Assembly: GCA_944322285.1 (NCBI GenBank)
Contig: CALUOR010000017.1
Location: 1 to 64,000 of the forward strand
Length of the DNA: 64,000 nucleotides
Source: an uncultured Bacteroides sp.
Lineage (GTDB): Bacteria > Bacteroidota > Bacteroidia > Bacteroidales > Bacteroidaceae
Direction of reading: 5' to 3'
The translations under genes were made by a program, and so were the position numbers. The notes beneath the pieces were generated by a model, which saw nothing but the letters and a program-made list of their open reading frames with translations, had not been told where the DNA came from and made no database searches. Below are positions 25,894 through 34,662 of this stretch, one piece after another (within the stretch, counting starts at the first letter, position 1; each line of letters begins with the position of its first letter).

Positions 25894-28266
25894 TTATTTG
25901 ATGTCTCCGTAATAGAAATCCGCATTCTTGGCATATTCCTGCGGGGCGGGATAAACAACGTCCTTTGTCCTGTCCGTAACCTGCACCACGTCTCCCGCTT
26001 GCATGTTAATTTCTATCACGCCGTTGTCTCCGGTTACTTGTGTAAACGGTATCTGCTTTCCTTGGACATTGCGTACCTGTATGTCCCCGGGCGACATGCC
26101 GGTTTGCAGACGGCACAATCCCCCCTTTTCGCTTTCCACCTGTATGAACACGTTCTGTCCGTCCCTCCTGGAAGCGCTCACGAGGAAAGCCCCTTTGGCG
26201 CGCAGGTTGATAAACGATGCGTTCCGCCAGGCCGACGGCGTGCCATAAAATACCCTGATTTTGTCTCCCCAGTCCTGCATGTAGAGTTCGTGCAGGGTAG
26301 AGACTGCCGCCATCGGAGTCTCGATAACCGGCCCCGATTCCGCATAGAGCGTATTGGGCTTGACAAACCGTTGCAGGAATATTTCCATTTGTTCCAAAGC
26401 ACCGTCTCCATCCCCTTTGCTGGCCAGCATGGCGGCTTTTCCGGTCCGCGAATAGCCTTGGTTTCCCTTCCAATGGTTTACGCTCAGTTCCATTTTCAGA
26501 CGGTCTTCCGTGTTTTCCCAATCCAGCATGTGATACGGATAAATCATGAACAGGTGGGAGTAATGGCGGTGTGAGGTGTCGGTGAATTCATACTTGTCGC
26601 TGACTTTAAATCCCGTCTCCTCGCTGTAGGGAAAATCCGCCAGGTTGTCCAGAAAGTCTTTCCATTGGGGCAACATGGGGTCGTTCAGGCGATAGGCCGT
26701 GTCAATGTCTATCAGCGTCTGCAATCCCCAGCGCAGGTTGGCCAGGTCATAGGTAGCGTTGGGACCGATGTTGGCGTTCGTGTACTCCGGCGAAGCTGTC
26801 GGCGGAAGCCCGTATTTCCCATTGTGCTCCGTGCGGATGTGGAAGAACAGGTTGACCGCCGACTTCAGCAGCGGGAACAACCTTTCCGTCAGCTGGCGCG
26901 TGTCCCCGTACGCCAGGCAATGTTGCCAATAGTAGAACAACGTCCAAGTCAAGTTTCCCGCTTCATATTGGTTTCTGTCCACGGTTGTGGCGGGGTCAAG
27001 AGGCGCGTGGAAATCGTAGGTCGCCGAACGGGGCAGGCAGGCCGCGTCCGTCCAGGTCTCTTGTCCGGCGATGTCGGTCACGTTGCGGCGCAAGTTGTCG
27101 CGGTTGTTCCACAATGCGTCCCACAAAGGCTGCGCCAGTTCGCCCAAGTTGGCTTTCACCTGCCAGGAATAAGTCAACTGGATGTTCAGGTTCATCCAGA
27201 TGGCCGTCCAGGGCGTGTCCCATGTCGGCCATACGCCTTGCAGGTCAACCACGGGTTTACCAGGGCGTGCGGTGGAAGCGAATTTATAGTACTGCGCCCA
27301 ATAGAAACTTTCAAACTTCTTGTCGGGGAAGGTGACGAAAGCCGCTTTCCGATAGAAATCGTGCCACCAGGCCCTATGCCCCTCCTCCAGCTCCTCGGAA
27401 GATCGTTTGAGTCCCTCTTGCACAATGCGTATGGCAGAAGCCACGGCATCCTGTTCATGGTTTTCTTGCGACACCGTAGCCACTATGCGCCGTTTGTTTC
27501 CTTCCCGTACTTCTTTCCATCCCACGACGTACACCCTTGCCACGGTCCGGAATGTCGTGTCGGTCACCAATTCCTGTACAGACAGGCTGACCCCGTCTCG
27601 GGTGTACCTTTTCGGGGCCGGGTTCGCCTTTCCGTTCCGGTTCAAGTAACCTTCGAGAGCCGTTCCGTTAAAACAATAGCGGGGGCTTATGGCTTCTTGG
27701 GGAACAAAGTCCCACACATAATCCGCCTCTCCGCCATCCGTTTCCGATTCAAACACGATGTAATCCTCATTAGCATGTACATACGTTTTAAAATCTATCT
27801 GTCCCTTCTCCGTTTGAAACGTTCCCCGCGTGATGGCGTCATAAAGGGAAAGCGTCATGCTTTCCGCCGCCACTTCACCTTTCGGTTGCAAGGTGAAATA
27901 CCCGATGGGCAGACGTGCCGAGTTGAAGAGATCGTAAGGAGACCGGGCTTCGGTCACGTCACTCCGACCCACGTTCAGACGGTAAACGTTGTCCTTCAGT
28001 TTATAGAAATTGGTACCCAGCAGACCGTTACCCATAATGGCGCCGGCATAATAGCCCGTACGCAATTGCCCGTCTGCCGAACGTCCCGCCGGATCTTCCG
28101 TCAGCCTGTTCCAATGCATGTCATGCCGGCTTAGGAAGGCCGCCCAATCCATCTGTTCCGTTGTTACTTTGCCGGGAATATTCCCACGCACTTCAGCCGG
28201 TCCTCCACAAGCCGCAGCCATCATCAGCAGACCGTACACTATGTTCTTGACATTTAAAAGTTTCAT
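25894..28266 (-). CDS. GH95-like (DUF5703-type) glycoside hydrolase, lipoprotein
   Basis: A 790-residue lipoprotein (lipobox MMAAACGG near residue 20). The N-terminal beta-sandwich has MGNGLLGTNFYKL and LNVGRSDVTEARSPYDLF. A helical (alpha/alpha)6 part follows (YYKFASTARPGKPVVDLQG, VWPTWDTPWTAIWMNLNIQ, LPPTASPEYTNANIGPNATY, MIYPYHMLDW). The C-terminal beta domain includes VFYGTPSAWRNASFINLRAKG. This layout is that of GH95 alpha-L-fucosidase/galactosidase and related DUF5703 proteins, though the N-terminus differs from classical GH95. Substrate unknown; it is a single gene with no SusCD pair nearby. Confidence 0.8.
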   Translation of the reverse strand: MKLLNVKNIVYGLLMMAAACGGPAEVRGNIPGKVTTEQMDWAAFLSRHDMHWNRLTEDPAGRSADGQLRTGYYAGAIMGNGLLGTNFYKLKDNVYRLNVGRSDVTEARSPYDLFNSARLPIGYFTLQPKGEVAAESMTLSLYDAITRGTFQTEKGQIDFKTYVHANEDYIVFESETDGGEADYVWDFVPQEAISPRYCFNGTALEGYLNRNGKANPAPKRYTRDGVSLSVQELVTDTTFRTVARVYVVGWKEVREGNKRRIVATVSQENHEQDAVASAIRIVQEGLKRSSEELEEGHRAWWHDFYRKAAFVTFPDKKFESFYWAQYYKFASTARPGKPVVDLQGVWPTWDTPWTAIWMNLNIQLTYSWQVKANLGELAQPLWDALWNNRDNLRRNVTDIAGQETWTDAACLPRSATYDFHAPLDPATTVDRNQYEAGNLTWTLFYYWQHCLAYGDTRQLTERLFPLLKSAVNLFFHIRTEHNGKYGLPPTASPEYTNANIGPNATYDLANLRWGLQTLIDIDTAYRLNDPMLPQWKDFLDNLADFPYSEETGFKVSDKYEFTDTSHRHYSHLFMIYPYHMLDWENTEDRLKMELSVNHWKGNQGYSRTGKAAMLASKGDGDGALEQMEIFLQRFVKPNTLYAESGPVIETPMAAVSTLHELYMQDWGDKIRVFYGTPSAWRNASFINLRAKGAFLVSASRRDGQNVFIQVESEKGGLCRLQTGMSPGDIQVRNVQGKQIPFTQVTGDNGVIEINMQAGDVVQVTDRTKDVVYPAPQEYAKNADFYYGDIK

Positions 28267-28409
28267 TGGCTATTGAGTGTGATAAAACGATTCATTTCAT
28301 ACCTGTCTATGCACAATTTGGATGCAATATTCGCAAAACTTTCCGACATCTACAAACAAATGACAAGGAAACATCGCTCTAAATAGAACTTACAATGGAT
28401 AAAATATAC

Positions 28410-28417
28410 TATATTTG
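28410..28417 (+). promoter_or_regulatory. -7 promoter element of the response regulator
   Basis: TATATTTG, 27 bp before the start codon. Confidence 0.6.
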
Positions 28418-28443
28418 CCACGCAAATAACAATCTATACAACT

Positions 28444-29142
28444 ATGGACATCAAACTTTTGTTGGTGGAAGACGACCCCAACTTAGCATATATTATTCGT
28501 TCGGGCTTGGAAGACATGGTGGGAGGTTACGAGGTGACAACCGCCTCCAACGGCGCCGAAGGCCTGAAGGCTTGGGAAGCGAACAAGCCGGACATCATCG
28601 TAAGCGACATCGACATGCCCGTTATGGACGGTTTTGAGATGGTACGGCACATCCGCGAGACAGACGGTTTCACGCCTATCCTCTTTACCTCTGCCTTGAC
28701 TTCGCCCAAGGACGTGAAGCGGGGGTATGAATTGGGGATAAACAACTATATAAAGAAGCCTTTCGCACCTGACGAACTGGACGCGCACATCCACGCCATT
28801 ATGAAAATGAATACGGGAGGCAGGCTTCGTTCAGAGACATTACACAAGTTAGGTTGCTATACGTTCGATGCAGCCCGCGCCACCTTGCGTGATGACCGTA
28901 CGGAAAAAGAACGTCCGCTTACCGTACGCGAGAACCAGTTGCTGGAGCTATTGGTGAAAAACAAGAATGAAGTGGTGCGCCGCGAGGCCATCCTCAGCCG
29001 CTTTTGGAATACGGAGGATGATTATTTTGCCTCGCGCAGCCTGGACGTGTTCATTTCCAAGCTGCGCAAGATGTTGGAGGACGACCCTACCATCTCATTG
29101 AAAACCATACGGGGCGTAGGGGTTATGCTGGAAGTGAAGTAA
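28444..29142 (+). CDS. OmpR/PhoB-type response regulator, orphan
   Basis: A 232-residue cytoplasmic DNA-binding regulator. The receiver domain has the acidic pair at residues 10-11 (VEDDPN), phospho-acceptor Asp55 (IIVSDIDMP), the Thr/Ser switch in LFTSAL and Lys in IKKPF. A winged-helix DNA-binding domain follows from about 135 (LTVRENQLLELLVKNKNEVV, LDVFISKLRKML). No histidine kinase is next to it, so its partner lies elsewhere. RprY of Bacteroides is a close type, but I do not assign the name. The stop codon abuts the convergent SulP gene. Confidence 0.93.
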   Translation: MDIKLLLVEDDPNLAYIIRSGLEDMVGGYEVTTASNGAEGLKAWEANKPDIIVSDIDMPVMDGFEMVRHIRETDGFTPILFTSALTSPKDVKRGYELGINNYIKKPFAPDELDAHIHAIMKMNTGGRLRSETLHKLGCYTFDAARATLRDDRTEKERPLTVRENQLLELLVKNKNEVVRREAILSRFWNTEDDYFASRSLDVFISKLRKMLEDDPTISLKTIRGVGVMLEVK

Positions 29143-30819
29143 TCAAATCAACTGCTTCGCCCGCTCCAACGCGACATTGATGTTGGGACAAATGTTTTCC
29201 TCGCCCAAAAGTTCGTAAAAGCCCGACCTTTCCAGTACTTTGTGAACTTTCTCGTTGACACCGGAGAGCACAATGGTTATCTTCTCCTTTTGCGACATGC
29301 GGCAGAGGTTTTCCAGATTGTGTATGCCCGTAGAGTCAATGAACGGCACACGGCGCATACGGACGATACGCACCTTGGGACGGTCGCCCAACATAGCCAT
29401 CACGTCTTCAAACTTAGTGGCGATACCGAAGAAGTAGGGACCGTTGATTTCATAGACTTCTACGCCCTTAGGAATAACCAGATGTTCTTCGTGCGAGTCG
29501 AAATCCGACTCTTTGCTGGGATCTATCTCGTTCTTGATGACTGAAATCTCGGTGGTCTCCATCACGCGGCGCATGAAGAGCACGCAGGCAATGACCAGTC
29601 CCCATTCAATGGCTACGGTCAGGTCGAAAATCACCGTCAGGAAGAACGTAATGAGCAACACAGTCACGTCCGACTTGGGATTCTTCATCAACGCCTTGAA
29701 CGTGCGCCAACCGCTCATGTTGTAAGATACAATCACTAACACACCTGCCAGGCAAGCCATCGGGATGTATTGCGCCAAAGGCATGAGAAAAAGCAGGATA
29801 AGGAGCAGCACGCCCGCATGGACGATGCCCGCTACAGGTGATTTGCCACCATTATTAATATTAGTCATGGTGCGGGCTATGGCTCCCGTGGCGGGAATGC
29901 CGCCAAAGAGCGGGGTGATGATATTGGCCGCGCCCTGGGCTATCAGTTCCGTATTGGAATCATGCTTGTCGCCTATCACGCCATCGGCTACCGTGGCCGA
30001 AAGCAATGATTCGATAGCGCCCAACACTGCAATGGTAATAGCTACGGGAAAGAGGTTTTTCACGGCTTCCCAATCGAGGGCGGGAATGGCCGCGTCGGGC
30101 AATTCGGCACGGATGCTGAAGCGGTCGCCAATGGTGTCGATGCACGTGACGCTTCCATAAGTCTCCATCAAATAGACAGCTACGGTCACCAATACGATGG
30201 CTACTAACGAGCCGGGAATCTTTTTGGAGAAACGGGGCGTCAAAGCTATAATGGCAATGCTGACCAAAGCCGTGGCGGTATTCCACCAGTTTACGGTGTC
30301 GAAATGCCGGAAGTAAAGCATCCATTTGCCTACAAAGTCGCCCGGCACTTTCTCTCCTCCGAATTGCAGGCCGAACACATCGGCTATCTGGGTCGTGAAG
30401 ATAGTGACCGCGATGCCACTTGTAAAACCTACAATAATAGGATAAGGGATAAACTTAATGACCGCCCCTAACTTGAATACGCCTAATAAAACCAAAATGA
30501 CGCCCGCCAACAGCGTGGCCACAATCAGTCCCGCTTCCCCGTACTGCTGGATAATGCCGTAAATGATGACGATGAATGCTCCCGTAGGTCCGCCTATCTG
30601 CACCTTGCTTCCCCCCAGCAGAGAGATTAAGAAACCGGCGATAATAGCGGTAATGATGCCTTTCTCAGGCGATACGCCCGAAGCAATGCCAAAGGCGATG
30701 GCTAAGGGAAGAGCAACGATGCCTACGATGATGCCGGCCATAAGGTCGGCCGTAAACATTTCTTTCGAATAGTTTTTTAAGCTCGAATACAACTTCGGCC
30801 TGAATTCAAACGCTTTCAT
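29143..30819 (-). CDS. SulP family inorganic anion transporter with STAS domain
   Basis: A 558-residue inner-membrane protein. Around 10-14 hydrophobic segments fill residues 25-425, with the SulP hallmark stretch MAGIIVGIVALPLAIAFGIA near the start. A C-terminal STAS domain (about 440-555) includes VRIVRMRRVPFIDSTGIHNL. SulP proteins carry sulfate, bicarbonate or dicarboxylates; the ion is not evident. It faces the response regulator with no gap. Confidence 0.93.
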   Translation of the reverse strand: MKAFEFRPKLYSSLKNYSKEMFTADLMAGIIVGIVALPLAIAFGIASGVSPEKGIITAIIAGFLISLLGGSKVQIGGPTGAFIVIIYGIIQQYGEAGLIVATLLAGVILVLLGVFKLGAVIKFIPYPIIVGFTSGIAVTIFTTQIADVFGLQFGGEKVPGDFVGKWMLYFRHFDTVNWWNTATALVSIAIIALTPRFSKKIPGSLVAIVLVTVAVYLMETYGSVTCIDTIGDRFSIRAELPDAAIPALDWEAVKNLFPVAITIAVLGAIESLLSATVADGVIGDKHDSNTELIAQGAANIITPLFGGIPATGAIARTMTNINNGGKSPVAGIVHAGVLLLILLFLMPLAQYIPMACLAGVLVIVSYNMSGWRTFKALMKNPKSDVTVLLITFFLTVIFDLTVAIEWGLVIACVLFMRRVMETTEISVIKNEIDPSKESDFDSHEEHLVIPKGVEVYEINGPYFFGIATKFEDVMAMLGDRPKVRIVRMRRVPFIDSTGIHNLENLCRMSQKEKITIVLSGVNEKVHKVLERSGFYELLGEENICPNINVALERAKQLI

Positions 30820-30869
30820 TTTCTGTTAGTTACCTATTGATGTTTGTTATCCTATAAAAAAAGAAAGCG

Positions 30870-30877
30870 CAAAAGTA
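30870..30877 (-). promoter_or_regulatory. -7 promoter element of the SulP gene
   Basis: Minus-strand TACTTTTG, about 50 bp before the start codon. Confidence 0.55.
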
Positions 30878-30899
30878 CGTAAAATAAAGCAAACAGATG

Positions 30900-31199
30900 C
30901 TATCTTTCAGTGTTTTTAATGAAAGTACTGTCCATTCTTTGTCTATAGGTAATGGTTTGTTGGCGCGTAGAGTCATTAGGGATGCTTGTCACGTCTCCTT
31001 GTGTTGTAAAATAGACATAATTATGCGACCAGGCGTCATAGAAACGGTACACCCGGCAACCGTCATGCTCAAAAAGATAACTGACTGTATAGTCCGCATT
31101 GTTTTGCGCATTACTCACCGATATTGCACTTGGACCGAAACATGCGGAAAGAAGCGGCACGAATAAAATAGCCGGAAGGGAACGGAATATCTTTTTCAT
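30900..31199 (-). CDS. DUF4884-type small lipoprotein
   Basis: A 99-residue protein with a lipobox (AILFVPLLSAC, Cys20) and a short beta-rich domain (YTVSYLFEHDGCRVYRFYD, NYVYFTTQGD). This matches the small Bacteroidetes DUF4884 family of unknown function. It has its own promoter and is divergent from rubrerythrin. Confidence 0.8.
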   Translation of the reverse strand: MKKIFRSLPAILFVPLLSACFGPSAISVSNAQNNADYTVSYLFEHDGCRVYRFYDAWSHNYVYFTTQGDVTSIPNDSTRQQTITYRQRMDSTFIKNTER

Positions 31200-31221
31200 A
31201 ATTATTTTGGTTTTTATAATC

Positions 31222-31229
31222 CAAATATA
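31222..31229 (-). promoter_or_regulatory. -7 promoter element of the DUF4884 gene
   Basis: Minus-strand TATATTTG, 22 bp before the start codon. Confidence 0.55.
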
Positions 31230-31262
31230 AGCTTTTTCTTTTCTTTATGAAAGTTATTTCAT

Positions 31263-31270
31263 TATCTTTG
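31263..31270 (+). promoter_or_regulatory. -7 promoter element of rubrerythrin
   Basis: TATCTTTG, 52 bp before the ATG. Confidence 0.65.
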
Positions 31271-31321
31271 TAGAATTAAAAAATCCGGTTACAGATTATT
31301 AACTCTAAAAAGCAATTGATT

Positions 31322-31900
31322 ATGGCTAAGAGCATTAAAGGAACTCAGACTGAGAAGAATTTGCTGACCTCGTTTGCAGGCGAGTCACAAGCACGTATGC
31401 GCTACACTTACTTTGCCAGCGCAGCCAAGAAGGAAGGTTACGAACAGATTGCCGCCATCTTCACCGAGACGGCCGACCAGGAGAAGGAACACGCCAAGCG
31501 CATGTTCAAATGGCTAGAAGGCGGCATGGTAGAGATTACCGCCAGCTATCCCGCAGGAGTCATCGGTACTACGCTGGAGAACCTGCAAGCCGCAGCCGCC
31601 GGTGAAAACGAAGAATGGACCAAGGACTATCCCCACTTTGCCGACGTGGCCGATGAAGAAGGTTTCCCCGAAATCGCCCTCATGTACCGCAACATCGCCG
31701 TGGCCGAGAAAGGGCATGAAGAGCGTTATCGCGCTTTCATCAGCAACATCGAGAACGCCAAGGTATTCGCCAAGGACGGTGAAGTAGTATGGCAATGCCG
31801 CAATTGCGGTTTCATCTATGTAGGCAAGGAAGCACCGGAGACTTGCCCCGCTTGCCTCCATCCGCAGGCTTACTTCGAAGTGAAGAAGGAGAACTGGTAA
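31322..31900 (+). CDS. rbr: Rubrerythrin
   Basis: A 192-residue cytoplasmic non-haem iron protein that reduces hydrogen peroxide in anaerobes. The N-terminal four-helix diiron domain carries the Glu ligands ([41 protein letters not shown]). The C-terminal rubredoxin-like domain has two CxxC pairs ([21 protein letters not shown]). A slightly longer start at 31316 would be TTG; ATG at 31322 (MAKSIKGTQ) is the family start. A terminator follows. Confidence 0.96.
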   Translation: MAKSIKGTQTEKNLLTSFAGESQARMRYTYFASAAKKEGYEQIAAIFTETADQEKEHAKRMFKWLEGGMVEITASYPAGVIGTTLENLQAAAAGENEEWTKDYPHFADVADEEGFPEIALMYRNIAVAEKGHEERYRAFISNIENAKVFAKDGEVVWQCRNCGFIYVGKEAPETCPACLHPQAYFEVKKENW

Positions 31901-31930
31901 ACACGGTTCGTGCCGATATCTGTTAAAGAG

Positions 31931-31969
31931 AGTGCCAAGAGACTTGCAATAAAGTCCTTGGCACTTTTT
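31931..31969 (+). terminator. Intrinsic terminator of rubrerythrin
   Basis: Stem AGTGCCAAG/CTTGGCACT (31931-31939/31957-31965), with an inner GAC/GTC extension, followed by a T-run to 31969. Confidence 0.85.
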
Positions 31970-31973
31970 AGTT

Positions 31974-32098
31974 GAAGGCAAAATCCACCACAGAATTGCG
32001 AAATCCGCTGCCCCCATTTTCATGGGTCAGTCTGAATATCCGGCATCGGTATGTTTTATCATCGGGGAAACCATATAGCTTGGTGGGTTGTATGATTA
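31974..32098 (-). pseudogene. Orphan C-terminal coding remnant
   Basis: The minus strand reads KLYGFPDDKTYRCRIFRL then THENGGSGFRNSVVDFAFN and a stop at 31974. The composition is balanced and protein-like. The frame has a stop just upstream, inside the palindromic repeat at 32094-32128, and no good start codon. It looks like the end of a gene whose front has been lost or broken. I cannot name the family. Confidence 0.4.
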
Positions 32099-32128
32099 GT
32101 AATCGTTACATCACACGATTAGTAATCG
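32094..32128. repeat. Two palindromic units 23 bp apart, core GATTAGTAATCG
   Basis: GATTAGTAATCG occurs at 32094-32105 and 32117-32128, spaced exactly 23 bp. Each core is a palindrome around a single central G. The pair lies between the two coherent minus-strand coding fragments. Confidence 0.7.
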
Positions 32129-32151
32129 TACAAAGAAGTCAGTTATATGTA

Positions 32152-32238
32152 TCAGGCCATAAAGGTTCGTGCATCGTTTCCCACAACTGGGTTTTCGGAC
32201 TGACTTATCACAACGAATGTAGGTTTTACGCTTTCCAT
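32152..32238 (-). CDS. Possible 28-residue peptide or gene fragment
   Basis: A 28-codon frame begins with ATG at 32238 (MESVKPTFVVISQSENPVV) and stops at 32152. A consensus -7 box (minus-strand TATCTTTG, 32268-32261) lies at the right distance. The protein-like composition is better than chance for this AT-rich gap. It could be a true small peptide, or the front of the same decayed gene whose end lies at 31974-32098, separated by the palindromic repeat. No family recognised. Confidence 0.35.
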   Translation of the reverse strand: MESVKPTFVVISQSENPVVGNDARTFMA

Positions 32239-32260
32239 TCCGTCGTTGTTTTCAATGGTT

Positions 32261-32268
32261 CAAAGATA
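32261..32268 (-). promoter_or_regulatory. -7 promoter element inside the gene-poor gap
   Basis: Minus-strand TATCTTTG, 22 bp before the 28-codon frame. Confidence 0.45.
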
Positions 32269-32441
32269 GCGATTTGAAAGTAAATCACAGCATGTGAGAA
32301 GGTGGCTGACGTTGTACGTGCATGTCTTATTGTCTGTATTTTGTTTATATGGCTATCAAAAAGGCTGTGTTTCTGTAATTTTTATGACACTCGATTTTTA
32401 AAAATTAGTGAAAAAGAAATGCATAAAAATGCAGTCTCAAG

Positions 32442-32530
32442 AAATACTTAACTGTTTCCTCCAAGGCGGTTAAGTGTTTTAGGTGCTAACACTTAACTAT
32501 TCCGATGTCAACACTTCGCTGATTGAGCGC
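32442..32530. repeat. Repeat array related to the 11.05-kb array
   Basis: Read on the minus strand it contains GCGCTCAATCAGCG, AGTGTT and two GTTAAGTGTT words about 22 bp apart. A 10-bp stem GTTAAGTGTT/AACACTTAAC (32469-32478/32488-32497) has the centre AGTGTTTTAGG, identical to that of the 11.1-kb hairpin. The 21-bp centre segments of the two loci match at 18 positions by my alignment. Confidence 0.75.
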
Positions 32531-33165
32531 AAAAAGTTAACTTTTTCAGAGGAAGTTGTTGCTCTGTCTGCTAATAATTGTGAAGTAGACCTTAATAAAT
32601 CTTTCGATTTTGGAAGAATACGTTTCCAGAATTTGTAAATATTCATGTGAAAAACATTCTATTTGCCTGAATATAAATGGATAAGCGATTTCGAAATCTC
32701 TTCTTTTCGTTCAATCTCTATCTCGCTTCGAAAGAAGCGATTCTCAGCGATTAGGAAATACAAAGTGTCAAAAGTGACAAAATGAAAGTTGAGAAAACAA
32801 ATAGATCGAATGAAATCAAACAATATGATGAGAATGGAGAAGAAATGAAGTATGAGCGCGAAAAATAATTGTGCATTTATATCAGATAAAGCATAAAACG
32901 CTTTAATATACAATATGATACGTATAGCGATATGGTTAAAATAGTTTAAAATCTCATATATGTAAGGTTACATTCTATCCATATTTTTTCTAATTTCGCA
33001 CACTCAAATAGGAATGATAGAAAGCACAAAATGGGAATTTATATCGTCTGTTACAAGAATAAAATTCACGATTTCCACGCATGGGGTGCAGCGGCTTTGA
33101 TTTAGCCGTTGGCTTCTTTCCTGTTACTATATTCATTCGACAACTATAAAATAATCAGTTAAATT

Positions 33166-34479
33166 ATGAGCAAAAAGAAAAGGCTCATAGGACTGTTGTG
33201 TATCACAGTTCTATGCAGCCAGGGTTTGTGTGCCCAAACTCGACAAATGGGCATAGAGGAACTGTTCCGTCTTGCCGACGAGCAGAGTAGAAGTATTCAA
33301 ACGTACCGAACGGGAAAGGAAGCCGCCGAGGAAGCCCTTAAAGCGGCCAAGGCGCAACGGCTGCCGGATGTGAACGTGTCTCTTTCTGCCAGCTATTGGG
33401 GCAACGGCAAGCTATGGGACAGGGACTTTGGCAACGCCATGACGGTAGACATGCCGCATTTCGGCAACAACTTCGCATGGGAGGCGCAGCAGGTCGTCTA
33501 TGCAGGCGGAGCCATCAGCAGTGGCATCAGGCAAGCGGAACTTGGCAAGCTGTTGGCGGAACTTGACTTGCAAAAGAATGTGCAGGAGATACGTTTCCTG
33601 TTGGTGGGACATTACCTGAACCTCTACAAACTGGACAATCAAATCCGGGTGTTGCAGAAGAACATGGAACTAACCGATGAAGTCATTGCCAACATGAAAG
33701 CCCGTAGGGAACAAGGCACAGTCCTGAAGAACGACATTACACGTTATGAGCTGCAAAAGGAGCAGCTGAATCTGCAATTGACAAGGGTGCAGGATGCACG
33801 GAGAATAGCTAACCATCAGTTGGTGACCACCTTGCATCTACCGGAAAGCACGGAGATATATCCGGACACCTTATTATTAAGGGAACGAATCCAAACATTG
33901 ACGGAAGATGAATGGCTGGATATGGCGGAAGCCAACCATATTATCTTGAAACAAACGCAAACCGCCATCCAAATGAATGAGCAGAAAGTAAAACAGGAAC
34001 GTTCGGAACGCCTGCCGCACATTTCTATTGTGGCGGCAGAACATTTGGATGGGCCTATCACCATTGAAGTGCCTGTGCTGGACAACAATTTCAATTATTG
34101 GTATATAGGGATAGGCGTGAAATACAATCTCTCTTCCTTATTCAAGAACAACAGGAAACTGAAACAGGCTCGCCTGAATGTCCGTCAGGCACAGGAACAA
34201 CGCCAGTTGGCACAGGAGCAAGTGGAAAATGCCGTGCAGGAAGGATATGTGAACTTCCTGACAGCTTTTACCGACTTGCGGACACAGGAGAACAGCGTAA
34301 AGCTGGCTGACGAGAACTACAGCGTGACCGACAACCGCTATAAGAACGAGATGGCGTTGCTGACTGACATGCTGGATGCCAGCAACATGAAACTCACCGC
34401 CGACTTGGGGTTGGTGGATGCCCGCATCAACATCCTGTACAATTATTATAAGATGAAATACATCACACATACGCTCTGA
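33166..34479 (+). CDS. TolC-family outer-membrane efflux protein
   Basis: A 437-residue protein with signal peptide (LIGLLCITVLCSQGLCAQ). Two long coiled-coil regions with internal similarity (about residues 130-220 and 320-430, for example LRTQENSVKLADENYSVTDN) are typical of TolC. It should form the outer-membrane channel for the HlyD-like adaptor and MFS pump encoded downstream. A 23-bp repeat array separates it from the adaptor gene. Confidence 0.92.
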   Translation: MSKKKRLIGLLCITVLCSQGLCAQTRQMGIEELFRLADEQSRSIQTYRTGKEAAEEALKAAKAQRLPDVNVSLSASYWGNGKLWDRDFGNAMTVDMPHFGNNFAWEAQQVVYAGGAISSGIRQAELGKLLAELDLQKNVQEIRFLLVGHYLNLYKLDNQIRVLQKNMELTDEVIANMKARREQGTVLKNDITRYELQKEQLNLQLTRVQDARRIANHQLVTTLHLPESTEIYPDTLLLRERIQTLTEDEWLDMAEANHIILKQTQTAIQMNEQKVKQERSERLPHISIVAAEHLDGPITIEVPVLDNNFNYWYIGIGVKYNLSSLFKNNRKLKQARLNVRQAQEQRQLAQEQVENAVQEGYVNFLTAFTDLRTQENSVKLADENYSVTDNRYKNEMALLTDMLDASNMKLTADLGLVDARINILYNYYKMKYITHTL

Positions 34480-34511
34480 GCACCCGGCTATAAGGGTATC
34501 AGATACTGTTG

Positions 34512-34603
34512 ACAAAGGGTCACTGTGACTGACAGCAAAGGGTCACTGTGACTGACAGCAAAGAGTCACTGTGACTGTTAGCAAAGGGTCACTGTGACCT
34601 TTA
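34512..34603. repeat. Four tandem 23-bp units with palindromic core GTCACTGTGAC
   Basis: Units begin at 34512, 34535, 34558 and 34581, exactly 23 bp apart and nearly identical (GCAAAGGGTCACTGTGACTG). Each holds GTCAC-T-GTGAC. The array fills most of the gap between the TolC and HlyD genes of one operon, so it is probably transcribed. Confidence 0.92.
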
Positions 34604-34662
34604 AAAAGCCCCACGCAAGGGGTATATCCAATTGGAATAATAAACGAAAAACAAATATCATT

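Larger units (their letters stand above)
31970..33165. other. 1.2-kb gene-poor gap before the efflux operon
   Basis: No long gene is convincing. It holds a minus-strand promoter-like box with a 28-codon reading frame and a separate coherent C-terminus (below), two repeat arrays (32.09 and 32.44 kb), and AT-rich sequence with an 84-codon minus-strand frame (32659-32913) that I do not accept. TAATTTCG at 32991-32998 is a possible, weak -7 box for the efflux operon. Confidence 0.5.

Noticed and set aside
26665-28134. Long plus-strand frame of 489 codons opposite the GH95-like gene
   Set aside because: It is a shadow of the minus-strand gene, whose product has a lipobox and family motifs; the plus-strand product is basic and without any domain.
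32782-32868. 28-codon plus-strand frame (MKVEKTNRSNEIKQYDE...)
   Set aside because: Short, charged, in AT-rich DNA, antisense to another chance frame; no promoter or family signal.
32659-32913. 84-codon minus-strand frame in the gene-poor gap
   Set aside because: Low-complexity, Phe/Ile-rich product from AT-rich DNA, with no promoter box and no family features; likely chance.
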